From Macrocybe gigantea (Eukaryota; Basidiomycota; Agaricomycetes; Agaricales; Callistosporiaceae), in the NCBI GenBank assembly GCA_011319805.1, contig SJRY01000100.1, positions 34,906 to 98,905 on the forward strand: 64,000 nt of DNA, read 5' to 3'. The position numbers were made by a program, and so were the translations under genes. The notes beneath the pieces were generated by a model. The model saw only the letters and a program-made list of their open reading frames with translations. It ran no database searches and had not been told where the DNA came from. Shown in pieces: positions 11,258 through 23,397 of this stretch (its first letter is position 1; each line of letters starts with the position of its first letter).

Positions 11258-11767
11258 CAGTCACTATGGCCCTGTAATACCATCAATTGCAATATATCAA
11301 AAAGAAAAGATGGGTGAACAGGGGATCCAGTAGGGAAATGGTCGCCTGCACTATTTGTGACTCATTTGCCTCCTGGACACCAAGGCCCTCCTGATGCAAT
11401 ACCCTTTCCTCATCATCTGTTTTCATGACCAGGAGCATAGGATCATCGAGATCGATGGCTGTGGGAGCTGACAAGGAGGCTGCGGCAAACTTGAGCTTTT
11501 TGGATAGTGGTGCTCTATCTGATGTGTGTTCCCTCCACCACTTGTTCTGCATCTAGGATGTATACTTACATGATGCCTACAGTTTGAGTTTCCAGTTGCT
11601 CTTGCAAAATTGGAATTCTTCAAATTTAGTAAGCATTTCAATGTGAAAGTACCTGTATGCTTTATGACTGATTTGGCCCCATGTTGCAGGAGCAGCATTG
11701 GCATTGTAGAAGGTGTTGAAATATTGCTGGGTCCAGTCTCCGATGGTCCTCAATCGCAGGTGATCGA
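11258..11767 (-). pseudogene. Fragment of a spliced gene, unrecognised
   Basis: On the minus strand an exon-like frame runs from about 11552 to 11320, beginning near MQNKWWREHTSDRAPLSKKL and followed by an acidic stretch (DLDDP, TDDEERV). A second frame (11704-11580) may be an upstream exon; a splice acceptor-like CTAG lies just before 11556. At its 3' side a possible 48-bp intron ends TTACAG before base 11275. The sequence then stops at 11258, where element A integrase begins on the other strand. No domain is recognised. It may join the gene fragment at 55950-56724 (see findings). Confidence 0.35.
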
Positions 11768-12847
11768 TGATAACTATCGGGAAGCACTAACCTACAAACC
11801 AACCAGGTGGAATGAAGGAAGCGTCAGTCCCTATCTGAGGCTGTATAAACTATGAGCTGTTCAAGTCACAGAGTAACCCGAGGGACTGTAGTGTGAAAGG
11901 GGGGAATGGAACGAAGTGAATATGGATGGTTTTGAGCGGATTTTGGGGTTTTCGAAACAAGGCGGTTAGACTTAGCTGAATTCCCACATGATATTGAGGG
12001 CTTCGGTGAGGGTTTCGGAAGGGTTTCGATGATAGTGACTTCCACGCGAAGCCAGGGACACTGATTTCGAGACTGAGTACTGTGGCTCCACGCGAGCGTG
12101 ACACTTCGAGATCGGATAGCACAAGGACTCCACACGAGTCGTAGACTGCGAGACTGCTGAAGGACTGAGACGGTAATTTTTCTATGTTTTACAAATGCCA
12201 AGTACATGGGTTTTTATAGATAGAAGATTTCGAGTATCGGAATAACTGGCGAAGTCGAAACTGAATGAGAGAACGTATCGTATGATTTCGAAAGGGTCGT
12301 TTAGTGGCTGAAATGTCGGGGAGATGTAAGAACATCCCAAAACCGGTGCCACGCATCGTAGAATGGAACGTGAAAATAATCTAAGGAACGTAGAATGTAT
12401 CAGTGAAATATGAGTCATGAATTTCGAAATGAGAGTGGATGAAACGGTAGCACGCTCGAAATCCCTTGTTTCGAATGTACTGCGGCGAGGCAGTGTCGGG
12501 AATGCGGGAAGGCGTGAGGCGGTGCGATATCGAAAATGGTAGTAGTCTTGCCATATCGGGATCTGGAAATCGGGGGAGGCATATAGGAATAAGACTGCCT
12601 GACCGGATTGGGCGGTATAGGAAGCGCAGAATGTCCGGAATGTACGGTGCGATGCATTTGGCGAAGTGTCAGGGACCTGGAATGGAAGCCTCACGGAGTT
12701 GTCGACATCCCGAGTACTCGAACGAGAAGTCAGCGACTGGACTGCGGTATCATGCTGAGGGGGCCGAGTAGTGGTATGATTTCGAATGCGGGGGCGGGAT
12801 TACCAAATTAGGACTTATCGGCGGTCAGCGGCGCGGAGCGCTCATCA
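11768..12847 (-). repeat. 3' LTR of element Z
   Basis: 1080-bp LTR; in sense orientation it starts TGATGAGC and ends GTTATCA. A TATA-like TATAAAAAC in sense lies near 12216, and the short sequence around it is conserved in all three Z LTRs. No long ORF on either strand looks coding. Confidence 0.85.
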
Positions 12848-13005
12848 TCTGTCCTCCCCACTTAGCGGTCGACTGTCCTCAGTCGGCATTCCCATTGAAC
12901 GGCGACCTTGGTCGTTATTCGGGTAACGTGGGTTTCGCGAGTTGATCTGCCATGACGAAGTCGCGAGGCATTTCGGGCGTTCCCATCGTTTACAGATTTA
13001 GCCTG

Positions 13006-13012
13006 TATAAAA
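13006..13012 (+). promoter_or_regulatory. TATA box of the antisense gene in Z
   Basis: TATAAAA 105 bp upstream of the ATG at 13111, between the 3' LTR and the antisense gene. The same block, inverted, is retained next to the LTR of the second Z copy (about 22185-22195), so it belongs to the element family and not to this copy alone. Confidence 0.55.
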
Positions 13013-13110
13013 GGGAGGGTGGGATGGGTACGAACACTTTCTTGTCGACTCGTCGAAATCTCAGCTCTCGCCAAATCGCATACCGCTTCTCGAAACCGTC
13101 TTGTGCACAC

Positions 13111-14282
13111 ATGTCCGCCGAAATCGTCAAGACCGAAACTTCTATTGCCGAGCTTGAAGGGCTCTTCGAGGCCGTCCCCGGACCGAACGCGAGCGTTGAG
13201 GCCATCAAGGCCTTTAGTGCTGCGGTCTCGAAACGTTTTGTAAGTCCAACGGGGAGTGAGTGAGGAGATATCTTTATCCGTATTGACATTAGGATGAGTG
13301 GGCAAAGGAGGGTCAAGACGTTCCCGAAGACGTCTTTCAGGATTGGGTTTCGCGATACAACGAGTGGGTCGGCCGCCTGGACGAGGATCGTCGGGATGAG
13401 GTTGGGGGCCTGTACGAAAGCCCGGGATCTGGTGAGTCAGGCTATTTCGTCTCCACTACACTGGATTGCTGATTTCGAAGGTTCTTCGCTTGGCGGAATG
13501 GTGCCTCGCGGATGGTCCCCTGGTGCCGCGAACGCGATGCCGACTACGCGTGTCCCAACTGCGGGACCTTCTCGAAAGCGTGGGGCATCAGATTCTGCAG
13601 CTGGTGGCGGATTCGGGAGCGAAACGACGGCGTGCCGACGAGGATGAAAAGAAAGCGGCTCGCCGGAGAAGAACAAGCTCGCGCAGCAGCGATATCGGGA
13701 GCGCCGCCTGAAACTCGATTTCGAGGAGGTTACGGGTGATGAGCGGGTGAGTGATTGTGTCTCTTTGCCGCCGGACTGTTTCTGAGTCCTACCGCGGTTT
13801 AGTGCGAACGGTGTAAGAAGGCCGACCTCGAAGTCTGCAGAAGATCGATTCCGAGCCGGGCCCTTGTCGACGCTGCATCGAAAAACAGCTCGGCTGCTCG
13901 TTCAAAAGGCCGCGTGCTGCGAAATCAGCTAAAACTACTTCACGGATTAAAACTGACTCTGGCGACGGGGTCATGCGAACAAGGTCACGGTCTCGAAAGA
14001 CCGTCCATTCAAAGCCTAGGGACGAGGATGCCGAGCCAAGGCCGCATCGTGATCCAAAGGGAAAGGGCAAGATGCGAGCTTACGATACCGAGGCCGAGGA
14101 ATCGATTTCGGAGACTTCGCAGGAGCCGCCGTCCATCTCGAGGATATCGAAATGCATGCGCCTTCGGAGGACATCCCGTATCATCCGGAACCAATTATTG
14201 CGCCTACGCCTCCTCCGATGCCGGTGCCACCAATGGACTCGCACTACGGTCCGGGCTTTCGCGATCGTAAGTCTATTATTAT

Positions 14283-14324
<42 letters not shown>

Positions 14325-15185
14325 GCTTCATTATTTTCGTGAGCAGGACTTCCCGGGCCACGTCAATGGTTCGAGATGGGAACACTGCCTGCCGCGGACG
14401 ATTTCGAAGATCGGGATTTCTGGAGGGAGGCTGTCGAAGCCCCAAACGTGCCCGATGGTTTCGAAGACATTGCCGAGACCGCGACGCGCCTTGCTGCCGA
14501 TCGTGTTCGGATAGCGACGTTCAGTTGCGAGACGCCCTCCGGTTCGATAATCGGGATTACGAGGACATTTATAATTTCGTACTCCCGTACGATATCAAGG
14601 CCTTCGAATTTCTAGGGAACTCCTTCCGGAGTATGAACGAGGATTCCCGACACATGTACGATCTGCGGATACTCTTGAAACGGCCGCTCGTACTATGCGC
14701 GAACGTGCCGATCGTCGGGAGGAATTCCTGGAGCTTGGCGGCAACGTCCTTCAACACGTTCGTCGGGCAACAGAGTTACAACAGCGTCGGCTCTTAACTC
14801 AAGTCCATCAATTCATGGCACAGAACGTTCCGAGGGCGGTCGAAACCGAAGTCCGCTGGCTACTTGCGCAGCGTCGGAGTCGATGGTTTCGAGAGGCGTC
14901 GGGACATCGGTCGAAATGCCAACGGTTCGGGAGCTCGCGGTTTCGATACCGCCATCGATTGATACTGGGGTCGATTCGTCGGAAAGCTCGGGAGCGTCGT
15001 CGGGATCGGAGTCTGGAGAAGAGACGTCGGAGGAGAGCGGTGAAGAAGGCGATGACCAGAAAGAAAACGAGTCGTCAGATGAGAGTGAGGGCGAGACGGA
15101 TGAAGAGGAAGATGAGTTCGGTGGAATCCCTCGAACTATAAAATTTGTAATAATTGTTTTTGAATCCGTATTTTCTTGTTTCTGA
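13111..15185 (+). pseudogene. Spliced cysteine-cluster protein antisense to Z pol
   Basis: Five-exon gene: 13111-13239, 13293-13431, 13481-13746, 13803-14266, 14347-15185, all with GT..AG introns (53, 49, 56 and 80 bp). The N-terminus is helical and acidic (SAEIVKTETSIAELEGLFEA). Exon 3 is basic and helical. Exon 4 begins with CERCKKADLEVC and, in a neighbouring frame, continues to CRRCIEKQLGCSF, a C-x2-C-x6-C pair resembling fungal Zn(II)2Cys6-type clusters. Exon 5 has a charged central region and ends in a Ser/Glu/Asp-rich acidic tail. Single-base frame breaks occur near 13670, 13845, 14515 and 14690 and in the tail, so the copy as read is inactive. A DNA-binding or regulatory role is inferred only from the cysteine pattern and the acidic tail. 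Confidence 0.6.
14285..14320 (+). repeat. Poly-T tract in intron 4 of the antisense gene
   Basis: Run of 36 T between the donor GTAAGTC at 14267 and the acceptor GAGCAG ending at 14346. Read on the minus strand it is a poly-A run, 3' of Z integrase. Confidence 0.9.
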
Positions 15186-15310
15186 TGGACGTGAAACTGG
15201 ACTTAAAAGGATCGTGAAAATAGATAATGGTAAGTGAGAGTGTCAAATAACAAAGAAAATGGATAGTCAATGAACGCGAAAAGAGTTGGACTTAATGAGA
15301 GTGAGCTAAG

Positions 15311-18300
15311 CTAATGTGGTGCCGAAAGTATTTCAACGTCGGAATCAACTTTGGGATCGCTGTCGGTAGGTACGTCGAAATCGTCCGGGATTTCGTCGCC
15401 TTGATCGTTTGAGGCTTGCATTTCACGAAGCCGGGCAGCGTCGATATCGAGAAGTGTTTCGGGAATGGTGATTTCACGGCGAGCGAAGTACGGGATGACT
15501 CGAAATGCTGCTACGGGGCGATCCAGGACTGTGCCATCGAGTTCGGCAACGATGTAAGCACCTCCGAAATTCCGGGAGACAACGATAAGTGGTCCGAGAT
15601 ACCGAAGTCGCATTTTGCGATCGAGACTCTTCTCCACACGAGTGTTTCGGATGAGGACTAGGGCACCGCGTTTGAAATTGAAATCACGAATGGTGTGATA
15701 GTGCTTCTTTTCAAAACGTTCGGCAGCTTTCTACGGGTATCGTATACGTCGGCATGAAGGGCTTGTAGCTGTTCAGTCGTTTTTGTAAGGCGACAGCTCG
15801 ACGAGCGATAAGATCTGTGGATGATAGTAAGGATTCGGGAGGAGGCTGCAGGTAGGTTGCTTCCATGATATCGAACGGGAGAATGGGATGGGTGCCAGTT
15901 ACCGCGAAATAAGGTGAACAACCCATTCGACGGCGGGCGGTGACTCTTTCGGCATAGAAGACCGAATGGACGTATTGTGACCACTTGCTTTCGACACCGT
16001 CTGCTGCCTTTATCAGTGATTGACGAACATCATAATGCGGCCGCTCAGCTATCCCGTTGGCGCGGGAATTGTATGTCGAGATTCGGATGTGGTAGATGCC
16101 GTAGCGTTTCCCGAGGTAGTCAAGACCTGCCACGAAGGGACCACCGTTATCCGTGACAATTTCGCGAACACCACCCCATCGACATAATACATCCTGGAAC
16201 AGCCATTCACCGATTGCGGGACCGTTTTCTTTCCGGAGGGCTCGAAATTCAGGATAATGCGTGAGGGAGCAACGACCTTGCACGATGTACTGATAGCCAT
16301 TGGACTTTGGCATCTTCATGGTATCGGCATAGAATTTTCCGAAAAGGGCGCGGGTATGGCCACGACTGGCGGGATGAGAACCTGTCGGGACTGTCGTTGC
16401 TGACAGATGTGACAAGTCCTGCAAAACCAAGAGATATCGGCCAGCATGTGAGGCCACCAAAAGCGCTCACAAACCAAGGTACGTGTCGGGTAGATGCCCT
16501 TGTGACCGAGGTCATCATGGGCTTGGGCGATGATGTTCATACGCCGATTTCGAGGGATCACGAGTTTGTGACTACCTTGGTCGTCCTTTCGCCATAACTT
16601 GTCAGCGGCAACGAAGAAGTGGAAGCAATACCGAACAAAGGCCTCGAAAGCAGAATCTGTGAGACTGGGTGGACGACGCAAGGTGGTCAAATAGTCCTGT
16701 ACGAGGTCGAGACGCTGATCGTCGGCAATGGCTGATTTCGAACGAGGAACAAATACATAGTCAGGGATGGAGCTGAGCTGTCGAAGGTCAGGGTTGGCTT
16801 CTAGACGGTCTTCGGACTCGGGAGAGGAGGAGTTTCGATGGAAGACAGCTTGACTGTCCTCCCCACTTGAAATGTCCTGTCCTAGGTATATCGAAATGAG
16901 GTGACTTCGACGTGTTTCGGGACGATATCGAGGGGTGTTAACAAAATGGATGAAGCCATAGACTCTGTCGATCCAATCGTCGAAATCTTCGTCTTGGTCA
17001 GGCTCGGGATCGCCTGGTCGGCGGGAAAGACCATCAGGACCGTGACTAGAGCCAGGAACATGAACAAGTGTGAAGTGGAATGTCAGGATCGTCAGGATCC
17101 ATCGATTGATACTGGCAGAGGGGACTATATCGGGATTGTTTAGCATGCCTTTGATGTAGCGGGCATCGACTTCGACAACGAGGTTTCGTACACCAATGAT
17201 GTACATGCGTACTGCACGGACCGATCGGAATAAGCCATAGATTTCGAGTTTCGGCTGTGAGAAGCGACGTTCGCGATCGTTCAGTGTGATGGATCCGAAA
17301 CGGTTGTAATATCGGACTCGAGGGTTATCGGGATCGCATTGGCAAAGGAAGTAACCGACTGCGATGTAGGAGGTATCGACGGCGAGGATAATGGGGGCTT
17401 CCGACTTGTAGTCGAGGGGTCGGAGAGCTGGAGAAGTGATAAGGGCTTGTTTCAGGTCTTCCTGTGCGTCGAGTTGCTCCTGACCGAAGACGTAGTCTAC
17501 ATTCTTCCGCGTAAGGCGGACTAAGGCGTCAGCGCGATGAGCGAAATTTCGAATGAAGATACGCATGACACCAATCGTTCCGAGGAAGGCGCGAACGTCT
17601 GAGAGGTCTCGGCACGGTTTCCAAGTTTTGATTGCGACAACTCGGGATTCATCAGGAAGACGACCTTTAGGCGTACAACGGTGTCCAAGAACTGTGATTT
17701 CGGGACTACAGAGCGTGAGCTTTGTGCCAGAAAAGGTGCCTCCAGAATACTTCATGCGCTGGACAACACGGTTCAGATTGCAAAAGTGTTCCCAAACGAA
17801 GCGACGGATGCCGGGATTCTGTGGAATGGTTTCGAAACTGTTATCGGGACGTCGATATTCGGAATCTGGGCCTTTCACGGGGACATCATCGATATAGGGG
17901 ATGGTAAGATGCGGTATCTCGTCTTGTAGGATGAAAGTTACATCATCATGGAATATAGGAACGGAATTGGTCCAGCCCATCGGGAGCGTAACAAGTCGCA
18001 TAGCGCCAAAGGGGGTCTGGAACGTAGTGAGATCCCGAGAGTTTTCAGCGAGGAGTCGTTCATCGTAGCCAACATAGAGGTCAAGCATCGCACCACAGGG
18101 GCGGCCACCAAATTGTTCTGCTAAGTGATCAGGGACCGGGGTAACTCCGGAATGACGGATGGTGACTTTGTTTAGCGGCTCGAGGGAGTGGACGATGCGA
18201 AGCGACTTGCCATCTTTCTTGACGACTGTGAACCACCGGGAGCGGTAGGAGGAATTCGAGGGCTCATAGACACCGGCATCGATCTTTCGACGAATGAGCT

Positions 18301-18990
18301 GACAAATTTCATCATAAATACCAGGAGGTATCGGGATGTTCTTGTGAATCCAAGGCTTGTGCTGAATGACAGGGATTTCGACGGCAGGGAAAAAGTCTTC
18401 TCGAAATCGACCGCGCTCTTGGTCGGTCCAAGCGAAGGCGCCGTTCTGGAGGCACATAAAGTGGTGCATCAGTCTTCGTTCTTCTGGCCAAAGGAAGCCT
18501 TCGGGATGGCCTTGTCGACGAGATTTCGACGATCCTCGGTATAGCGACCGGTCGGGATAAAAGGAGGGGGATTTGGGGATAGTTTCGGCATACTGGCAAG
18601 GGGGTCTCCGCGGATTTCGCGGAGGATTCGAAATTTGCCATTATCGGAAGTGGGGCAACGACGGAACGGACTTTGAGGGCGACGGGCTTGTATTTACGTT
18701 TCGCGAACGTATCGCGCGATTCGGGAGGGGTATGTCTAGAAAGTTCGGGAGCGCACCTGGTCACATCATATAAATAAACAAAATCGGAAGAGGAAGTGTT
18801 CGTGGTGTTGAAACCACTCTGAAATTGCGTCTGAGGTCGTGTTGGACGACCACTAGACTCGTACAGTAAAGCTGAAATCGGGGAAATGGAAATATCACAG
18901 GCCGAAAGATATAAGGATGAAAGATAATTTGAAATGGACGTATCGGGAGCGGAATTAGAAACGGGATTGGGAGCAGGAACCTGGGCATAG
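15311..18990 (-). pseudogene. Element Z RT, RNase H and integrase
   Basis: Reads right to left. The pol linker (about 18990-18470, FAKRKYKPVALKV) leads into a long open stretch 18469-16316 with RT (catalytic YIDDVP at about 17890), RNase H (begins ILAVDTSYIAVGY at about 17385) and the integrase HHCC finger (about 16530-16410). After a frame change at about 16320 the integrase core continues: D in FYADTM (about 16330), D in VTDNGGPF (about 16155), E in GIAERPH (about 16050). Another break near 15710 leads to the integrase C-terminal segment ending at 15311. No chromodomain is seen. The stop lies about 125 bp from the 3' end of the antisense gene, so the two genes converge. Confidence 0.8.
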
Positions 18991-19072
18991 TAATCGAGGC
19001 GAAGGTCCAAATTGTCTTGAGTTTTGTCCGAGGAAACAACGAAAGCGTAATCGCCGTCAGCTAACGTGTCCT

Positions 19073-19579
19073 CTATCTGCGAAAAAAATCCACTGCAGCA
19101 GTCTTCTTTCCTGGCATCATGTATTTCGGTTTGCCACGGGGCTGAGTCGGGATCGTAGTACGTCTGTTGGTGTTGGGATCGTGTATTGTGATGGTTTGAT
19201 CCTCGTTCCGGTAGTTCTTGACGAGAGATTCGGTTAAGACGTCAAAGGGGCGACCGAGGAGGATATCATAGGTGGGGTTAGGTAATACATGGATTTGGGC
19301 ATAGAGGGTGATTTCGTTGATAGTAACCGGGATGTTTCGGGATAATCCAAGCGATTTGTCGATTTCGCCATTGGCTGACTGCATATCGAGGCGGACGGTA
19401 GGGTCATAGGCGATCCCGAGCTTGTGACATACTGCATCAGACATGGCTATAATTTGGGATCCGGGATCAACGACACATTCAACATAGTCTTGATGATCGA
19501 TGAGACATGTGATAGAGCGAAGGGCATGACTCTCTTTGGCTACGATGAGGCGTTCGGGATCGATCTGGTCACGGCTCAT
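19073..19579 (-). pseudogene. Element Z aspartyl protease
   Basis: Retropepsin-like domain. The catalytic position reads CVVDPGSQIIAMS instead of D-S/T-G, and the second conserved block is DILLGRPF. The D-P-G-S form is familiar from related basidiomycete elements, so it may be functional; this is recalled and not shown by the sequence. It lies between gag and RT in the same direction. Confidence 0.65.
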
Positions 19580-20978
19580 GCTCGAAATGTAGGTTGAAAT
19601 CGGGTCTTCGATGATGGTAGCGCCCCTCGGTGGCGCGGCTTGTCCATATGTAGCGGCGTTGGAATCTGCGATGCCGAAAGGGAGTTCGTTAAGGTTGATT
19701 GATTTCGACGGGGGTATCTTCGTCGGGGATTTCCTCGATGGTAGCTCGAAACACAGGTTCGGGAATGCTGCACTCCTGGGACATGACTGCGATGGGGTTG
19801 GTCTCGTTAGCTACCCGTTTTGGAGTGACAAGCTCGCGCATCTTCGATCTGATTTCGGGGAAAGGGAAAGGAGGGCCTCGTTGGAGATTTGAGTGGTGCC
19901 TTTCAAAACGGTTTCGAAGACTTCATCTGCATGCTTCTTATCGACGACGGGGAAAACGTTCTTGTAGGCGGGTTGTTTCGAGGGGTCCTTGTTAGTTGGT
20001 TTGGCTACTGGGGCGGGAGCTGCAAAGTTTCGAGTGGTGGGAGGAGCGTAACGAACTTCAGGAACATCGCGGAAGGGATGGATGGGTCCCTCGTGACGGA
20101 TGGTTTCGGCCTGGGTATTCTCGGGAAGAGTCTGCGACGAAGGAGCTGGGGATACTTCCTTTTCTTTACCTTTTGATGCCGAAGTACTGGCCTCGGGATT
20201 CGGCGGCTGACCTGGGGATGGTTCTGGATTTCGAGGTGAAGAAGCAACTACAGGAGTTTCGGGATTGACTCGGCGGTTTGCACGAGGCGGACCTCTGCGG
20301 GTGATTTCGACATGATCCATAATGGTGCGGCGGTTGGCGAGGACTTGGGCTTCGAGATTTAGCTGACGGATACGTTCTTGGATATCAGACAGGCGGTCGT
20401 TGACCTGGGTACTGGCCGCGGGATTTACGGCATAAGCATAGGTGGAGTCGCTCGGGACTATGGGATTCTCTGTAGGGTTATAAGTTGCGACGGAAAGGAG
20501 CATTTGGCCGGTGGTGTCTGCATTGGAGGTAATGATTCCGCTGGTCGCTCGTTAGGATACTGCCTATAATATTCGTTGACACGTTCCTGCATAGTGGCAC
20601 CTCGAATAGCTCTCGGAATTTCGGCCTGTGTCGGAGTGTGATTCGTCCATTGAAATCATGGCGGATAAGGCCTTCACGAATATAATTCTCGGCCGTCTCA
20701 CAGTCCCTAATCCGACAATCGGGTTTACCACAGAAATGACAACCCTCGGGACGGTTTCCGGAGCACGGGGTCGGAAGCCTCCAGTATTGGCTTGTGCCTG
20801 CATAAACTTGACGAGAACGTCGCTGATCCCGGTTGTGATGTTTTGAGTCATACTCGCAAGGATGGTGTTAAGGTCCTCCTGTTTTACAGGGTTTCGGGAG
20901 CGCTGAAGTACTTCGGGTTGCGGGGGCTATGGACTGGTAATGGACTGATGAAGCTCCGGGCTGTTCTTCCCATTTAAA
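19580..20978 (-). pseudogene. Element Z gag with zinc knuckle
   Basis: Probable start at ATG 20978. The zinc knuckle is near 20735-20695 and reads CHFCGKPDCRIRDC: C-x2-C-x4-C-x4-C, with cysteine where CCHC knuckles have histidine. A low-complexity Pro/Ala/Ser region (about 20330-20130) and a C-terminal region up to the protease follow. The knuckle lies in a different frame from its neighbours, so at least two single-base shifts are present (about 20760 and 20560). No classical capsid domain could be recognised. Confidence 0.6.
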
Positions 20979-21053
20979 AAAGTGGACGAGGTAGAAGATT
21001 GGCAGTTGGGGTTACTTGAAATCTTGAACTAGCCCTCGCGGTGGGCTCTAAAA

Positions 21054-22095
21054 TGATAACTATCGGAAGCACTAACCTACAAACCAACCAGGTGGAATGA
21101 AGGAAGCGTCAGTCCCTATCCGAGGCTGTATAAACTACGAGCTGTTCAAGTCACAGAGTAACCCGAGGGACTGTAGCATGAAAGGGGGGGAATGGAACGA
21201 AGTGAATATGGATGGTTTCGAGCAGATTTTGGGGTTTTCGAAACAAGGTGGTTAGACTTAGCTGAATTCCCGCGCGATATCGAGGGCTTCGGTGAGGGTT
21301 TCAGAAGGGTTTCGACGATAGTGACTTCCACGCGAAGCCAGGGACACTGATTTCGAGACTGAGTACTGTGGCTCCACGTGAGCATGACACTTTGAGATCA
21401 GATAACACAAGGACTCCACATGAGTCGTAGACTGCGAGACTGCTGAAGGACTGAGACGGTAACTTCTTCTATATTTTTACAAATGCCAAGTACATGGGTT
21501 TTTATAGATGAGAAGATTTCGAGTATCAGAATAACTGGCGAAGTTGAAACTGAATGAGAGAACGTATCGTATGATTTCGAAAGGGTCGTTTAGTGGCTGA
21601 AATGTCGGGGAGATGTAAGAACATCCCAAAACCGGTGCCACGCATCGTAGAATGGAACGTGAAAATAATCTAAGGAACGTAGAATGTATCAGTGAAATAT
21701 GAGTCATGAATTTCGAAATGAGAGTGGATGAAACGGTAGCATGCTCGAAATCCCTTGTTTCAAATGTACTGCAGCGAGGCAGTGTCGGGAACGTGGGAAG
21801 GCATGAGGCGGTGCAATATCAAAAATGGTAGTAGTCTTGCCATATCGGGATCTGGAAATCGGGGGAGGCATATAGGAATAAGACGAATGTCCGGAATGTA
21901 CAGGTGCGATGCATTTGGCGAAGTGTCAGGGACCTGGAATGGAAGCCTCACGGAGTTGTCGACATCCCAAGTACTCGAATGAGAAGTCAGCGACTGGACT
22001 GCGGTATCATGCTGAGGGGCCGAGCAGTGGTATGATTTCGAATGCGGGGGTGGGATTACCAAATTAGGACTTATCGGCGGTCAGCGGCGTGGAGC
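21054..22095 (-). repeat. 5' LTR of element Z
   Basis: About 1042 bp. It is almost identical to the inverted LTR at 22346-23397, including shared CpG changes, and less like the 3' LTR of its own element. The outer end is damaged: GGAGCAC runs into unrelated sequence instead of GCTCATCA. Confidence 0.8.
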
Positions 22096-22345
22096 ACTTC
22101 AAAAAGTGGTATGTGATTTGGCGAGAGCTGAGATTTCGACGAGTCGACAAGAAAGTTGTTCGTACCCATCCCACCCTCCCTTTTATACAGGCGAAATCTG
22201 CAAATGACGGGAACGCCCGAAATGCCTCGCGACTTCGTCACGGCAGATCAACTCGTGAAACCCACATTACCCGAATAACGACCAAGGTTGCCGTTCAATG
22301 GGAATGCTGACTGAGGACAGTCGACCACTAAGTGGGGAGGACAGA
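22096..22345 (+). repeat. Internal 3' end of a second Z copy (inverted)
   Basis: Reverse complement of 12848 to about 13090, i.e. the segment between LTR and antisense gene, including its TATA region. Only this 3' end of the second copy remains. It forms the loop between the two inverted LTRs. Confidence 0.8.
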
Positions 22346-23397
22346 TGATGAGCACTCCGCGCCGCTGACCACCAATAAGTCCTAATTTGATAATCCCGCC
22401 CCCGCATTCGAAATCATACCACTGCTCGGCCCCCTCAGCATGATACCACAGTCCAGTCACTGACTTCTCATTCGAGTACTCGGGATGTCGACAACTCCAT
22501 GAGGCTTCCATTCCAGGTCCCTGACACTTCGCCAAATGCATCGCACCTGTACATTCCGGACATTCGTCTTATTCCTATATGCCTCCCCCGATTTCCAGAT
22601 CCCGATATGGCAAGACTACTACCATTTTTGATATTGCACCGCCTCATGCCTTCCCACGTTCCCGACACTGCCTCGCTGCAGTACATTTGAAACAAGGGAT
22701 TTCGAGCATGCTACCGTTTCATCCACTCTCATTTCGAAATTCATGACTCATATTTCACTGATACATTCTACGTTCCTTAGATTATTTTCACGTTCCATTC
22801 TACGATGCGTGGCACCGGTTTTGGGATGTTCTTACATCTCCCCGACATTTCAGCCACTAAACGACCCTTTCGAAATCATACGATACGTTCTCTCATTCAG
22901 TTTCAACTTCGCCAGTTATTCTGATACTCGAAATCTTCTCATCTATAAAAACCCATGTACTTGGCATTTGTAAAAATATAGAAGAAGTTACCGTCTCAGT
23001 CCTTCAGCAGTCTCGCAGTCTACGACTCATGTGGAGTCCTTGTGTTATCTGATCTCAAAGTGTCATGCTCACGTGGAGCCACAGTACTCAGTCTCGAAAT
23101 CAGTGTCCCTGGCTTCGCGTGGAAGTCACTATCATCGAAACCCTTCTGAAACCCTCACCGCAGCCCTCGATATCACATGGGAATTCAGCTAAGTCTAACC
23201 GCCTTGTTTCAAAAACCCCGAAATCTGCTCGAAACCATCCATATTCACTTCGTTCCATTCCCCCCCCTTTCATGCTACAGTCCCTCGGTTACTCTGTAAC
23301 TTGAACAGCTCGTAGTTTATACAGCCTCGGATAGGGACTGACGCTTCCTTCATTCCACCTTGTTGGTTTGTAGGTTAGTGCTTCCCGATAGTTATCA
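22346..23397 (+). repeat. LTR of second Z copy, inverted
   Basis: 1052-bp plus-oriented LTR, TGATGAGC..GTTATCA. With 21054-22095 it forms a long inverted repeat with a 250-bp loop. The 5 bases on either side (ACAGA, ATGGC) do not match, as expected because the left flank is internal element sequence. Confidence 0.88.

Larger units (their letters stand above)
11768..22095 (-). mobile_element. Retroelement Z (Ty3/gypsy) with antisense gene
   Basis: LTR retroelement of about 10.3 kb on the minus strand, with LTRs at 11768-12847 (3') and 21054-22095 (5'), both bounded by TGATAAC on the left. Gag, protease, RT, RNase H and integrase read from 20978 down to 15311. A spliced cysteine-cluster gene reads the other way (13111-15185) inside the element. 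No target duplication could be found: the right end at 22095 is fused to an inverted end of a second copy and has lost its terminal GCTCATCA. The LTRs share large blocks, but the left one retains about 35 bp near 12592-12627 that the others lack. Confidence 0.85.

Noticed and set aside
14080..14445. Minus-strand ORF with a poly-lysine run
   Set aside because: The lysines come from the 36-base poly-T tract in an intron of the antisense gene; the frame has no other coding character.
21001..21053. tRNA-type primer-binding site or 11-nt self-primer for element Z
   Set aside because: The sequence after the Z 5' LTR (TTTTAGAGCCCACCGCG) matched neither a tRNA end I could name nor an 11-mer near the Z TATA box, so none is called.
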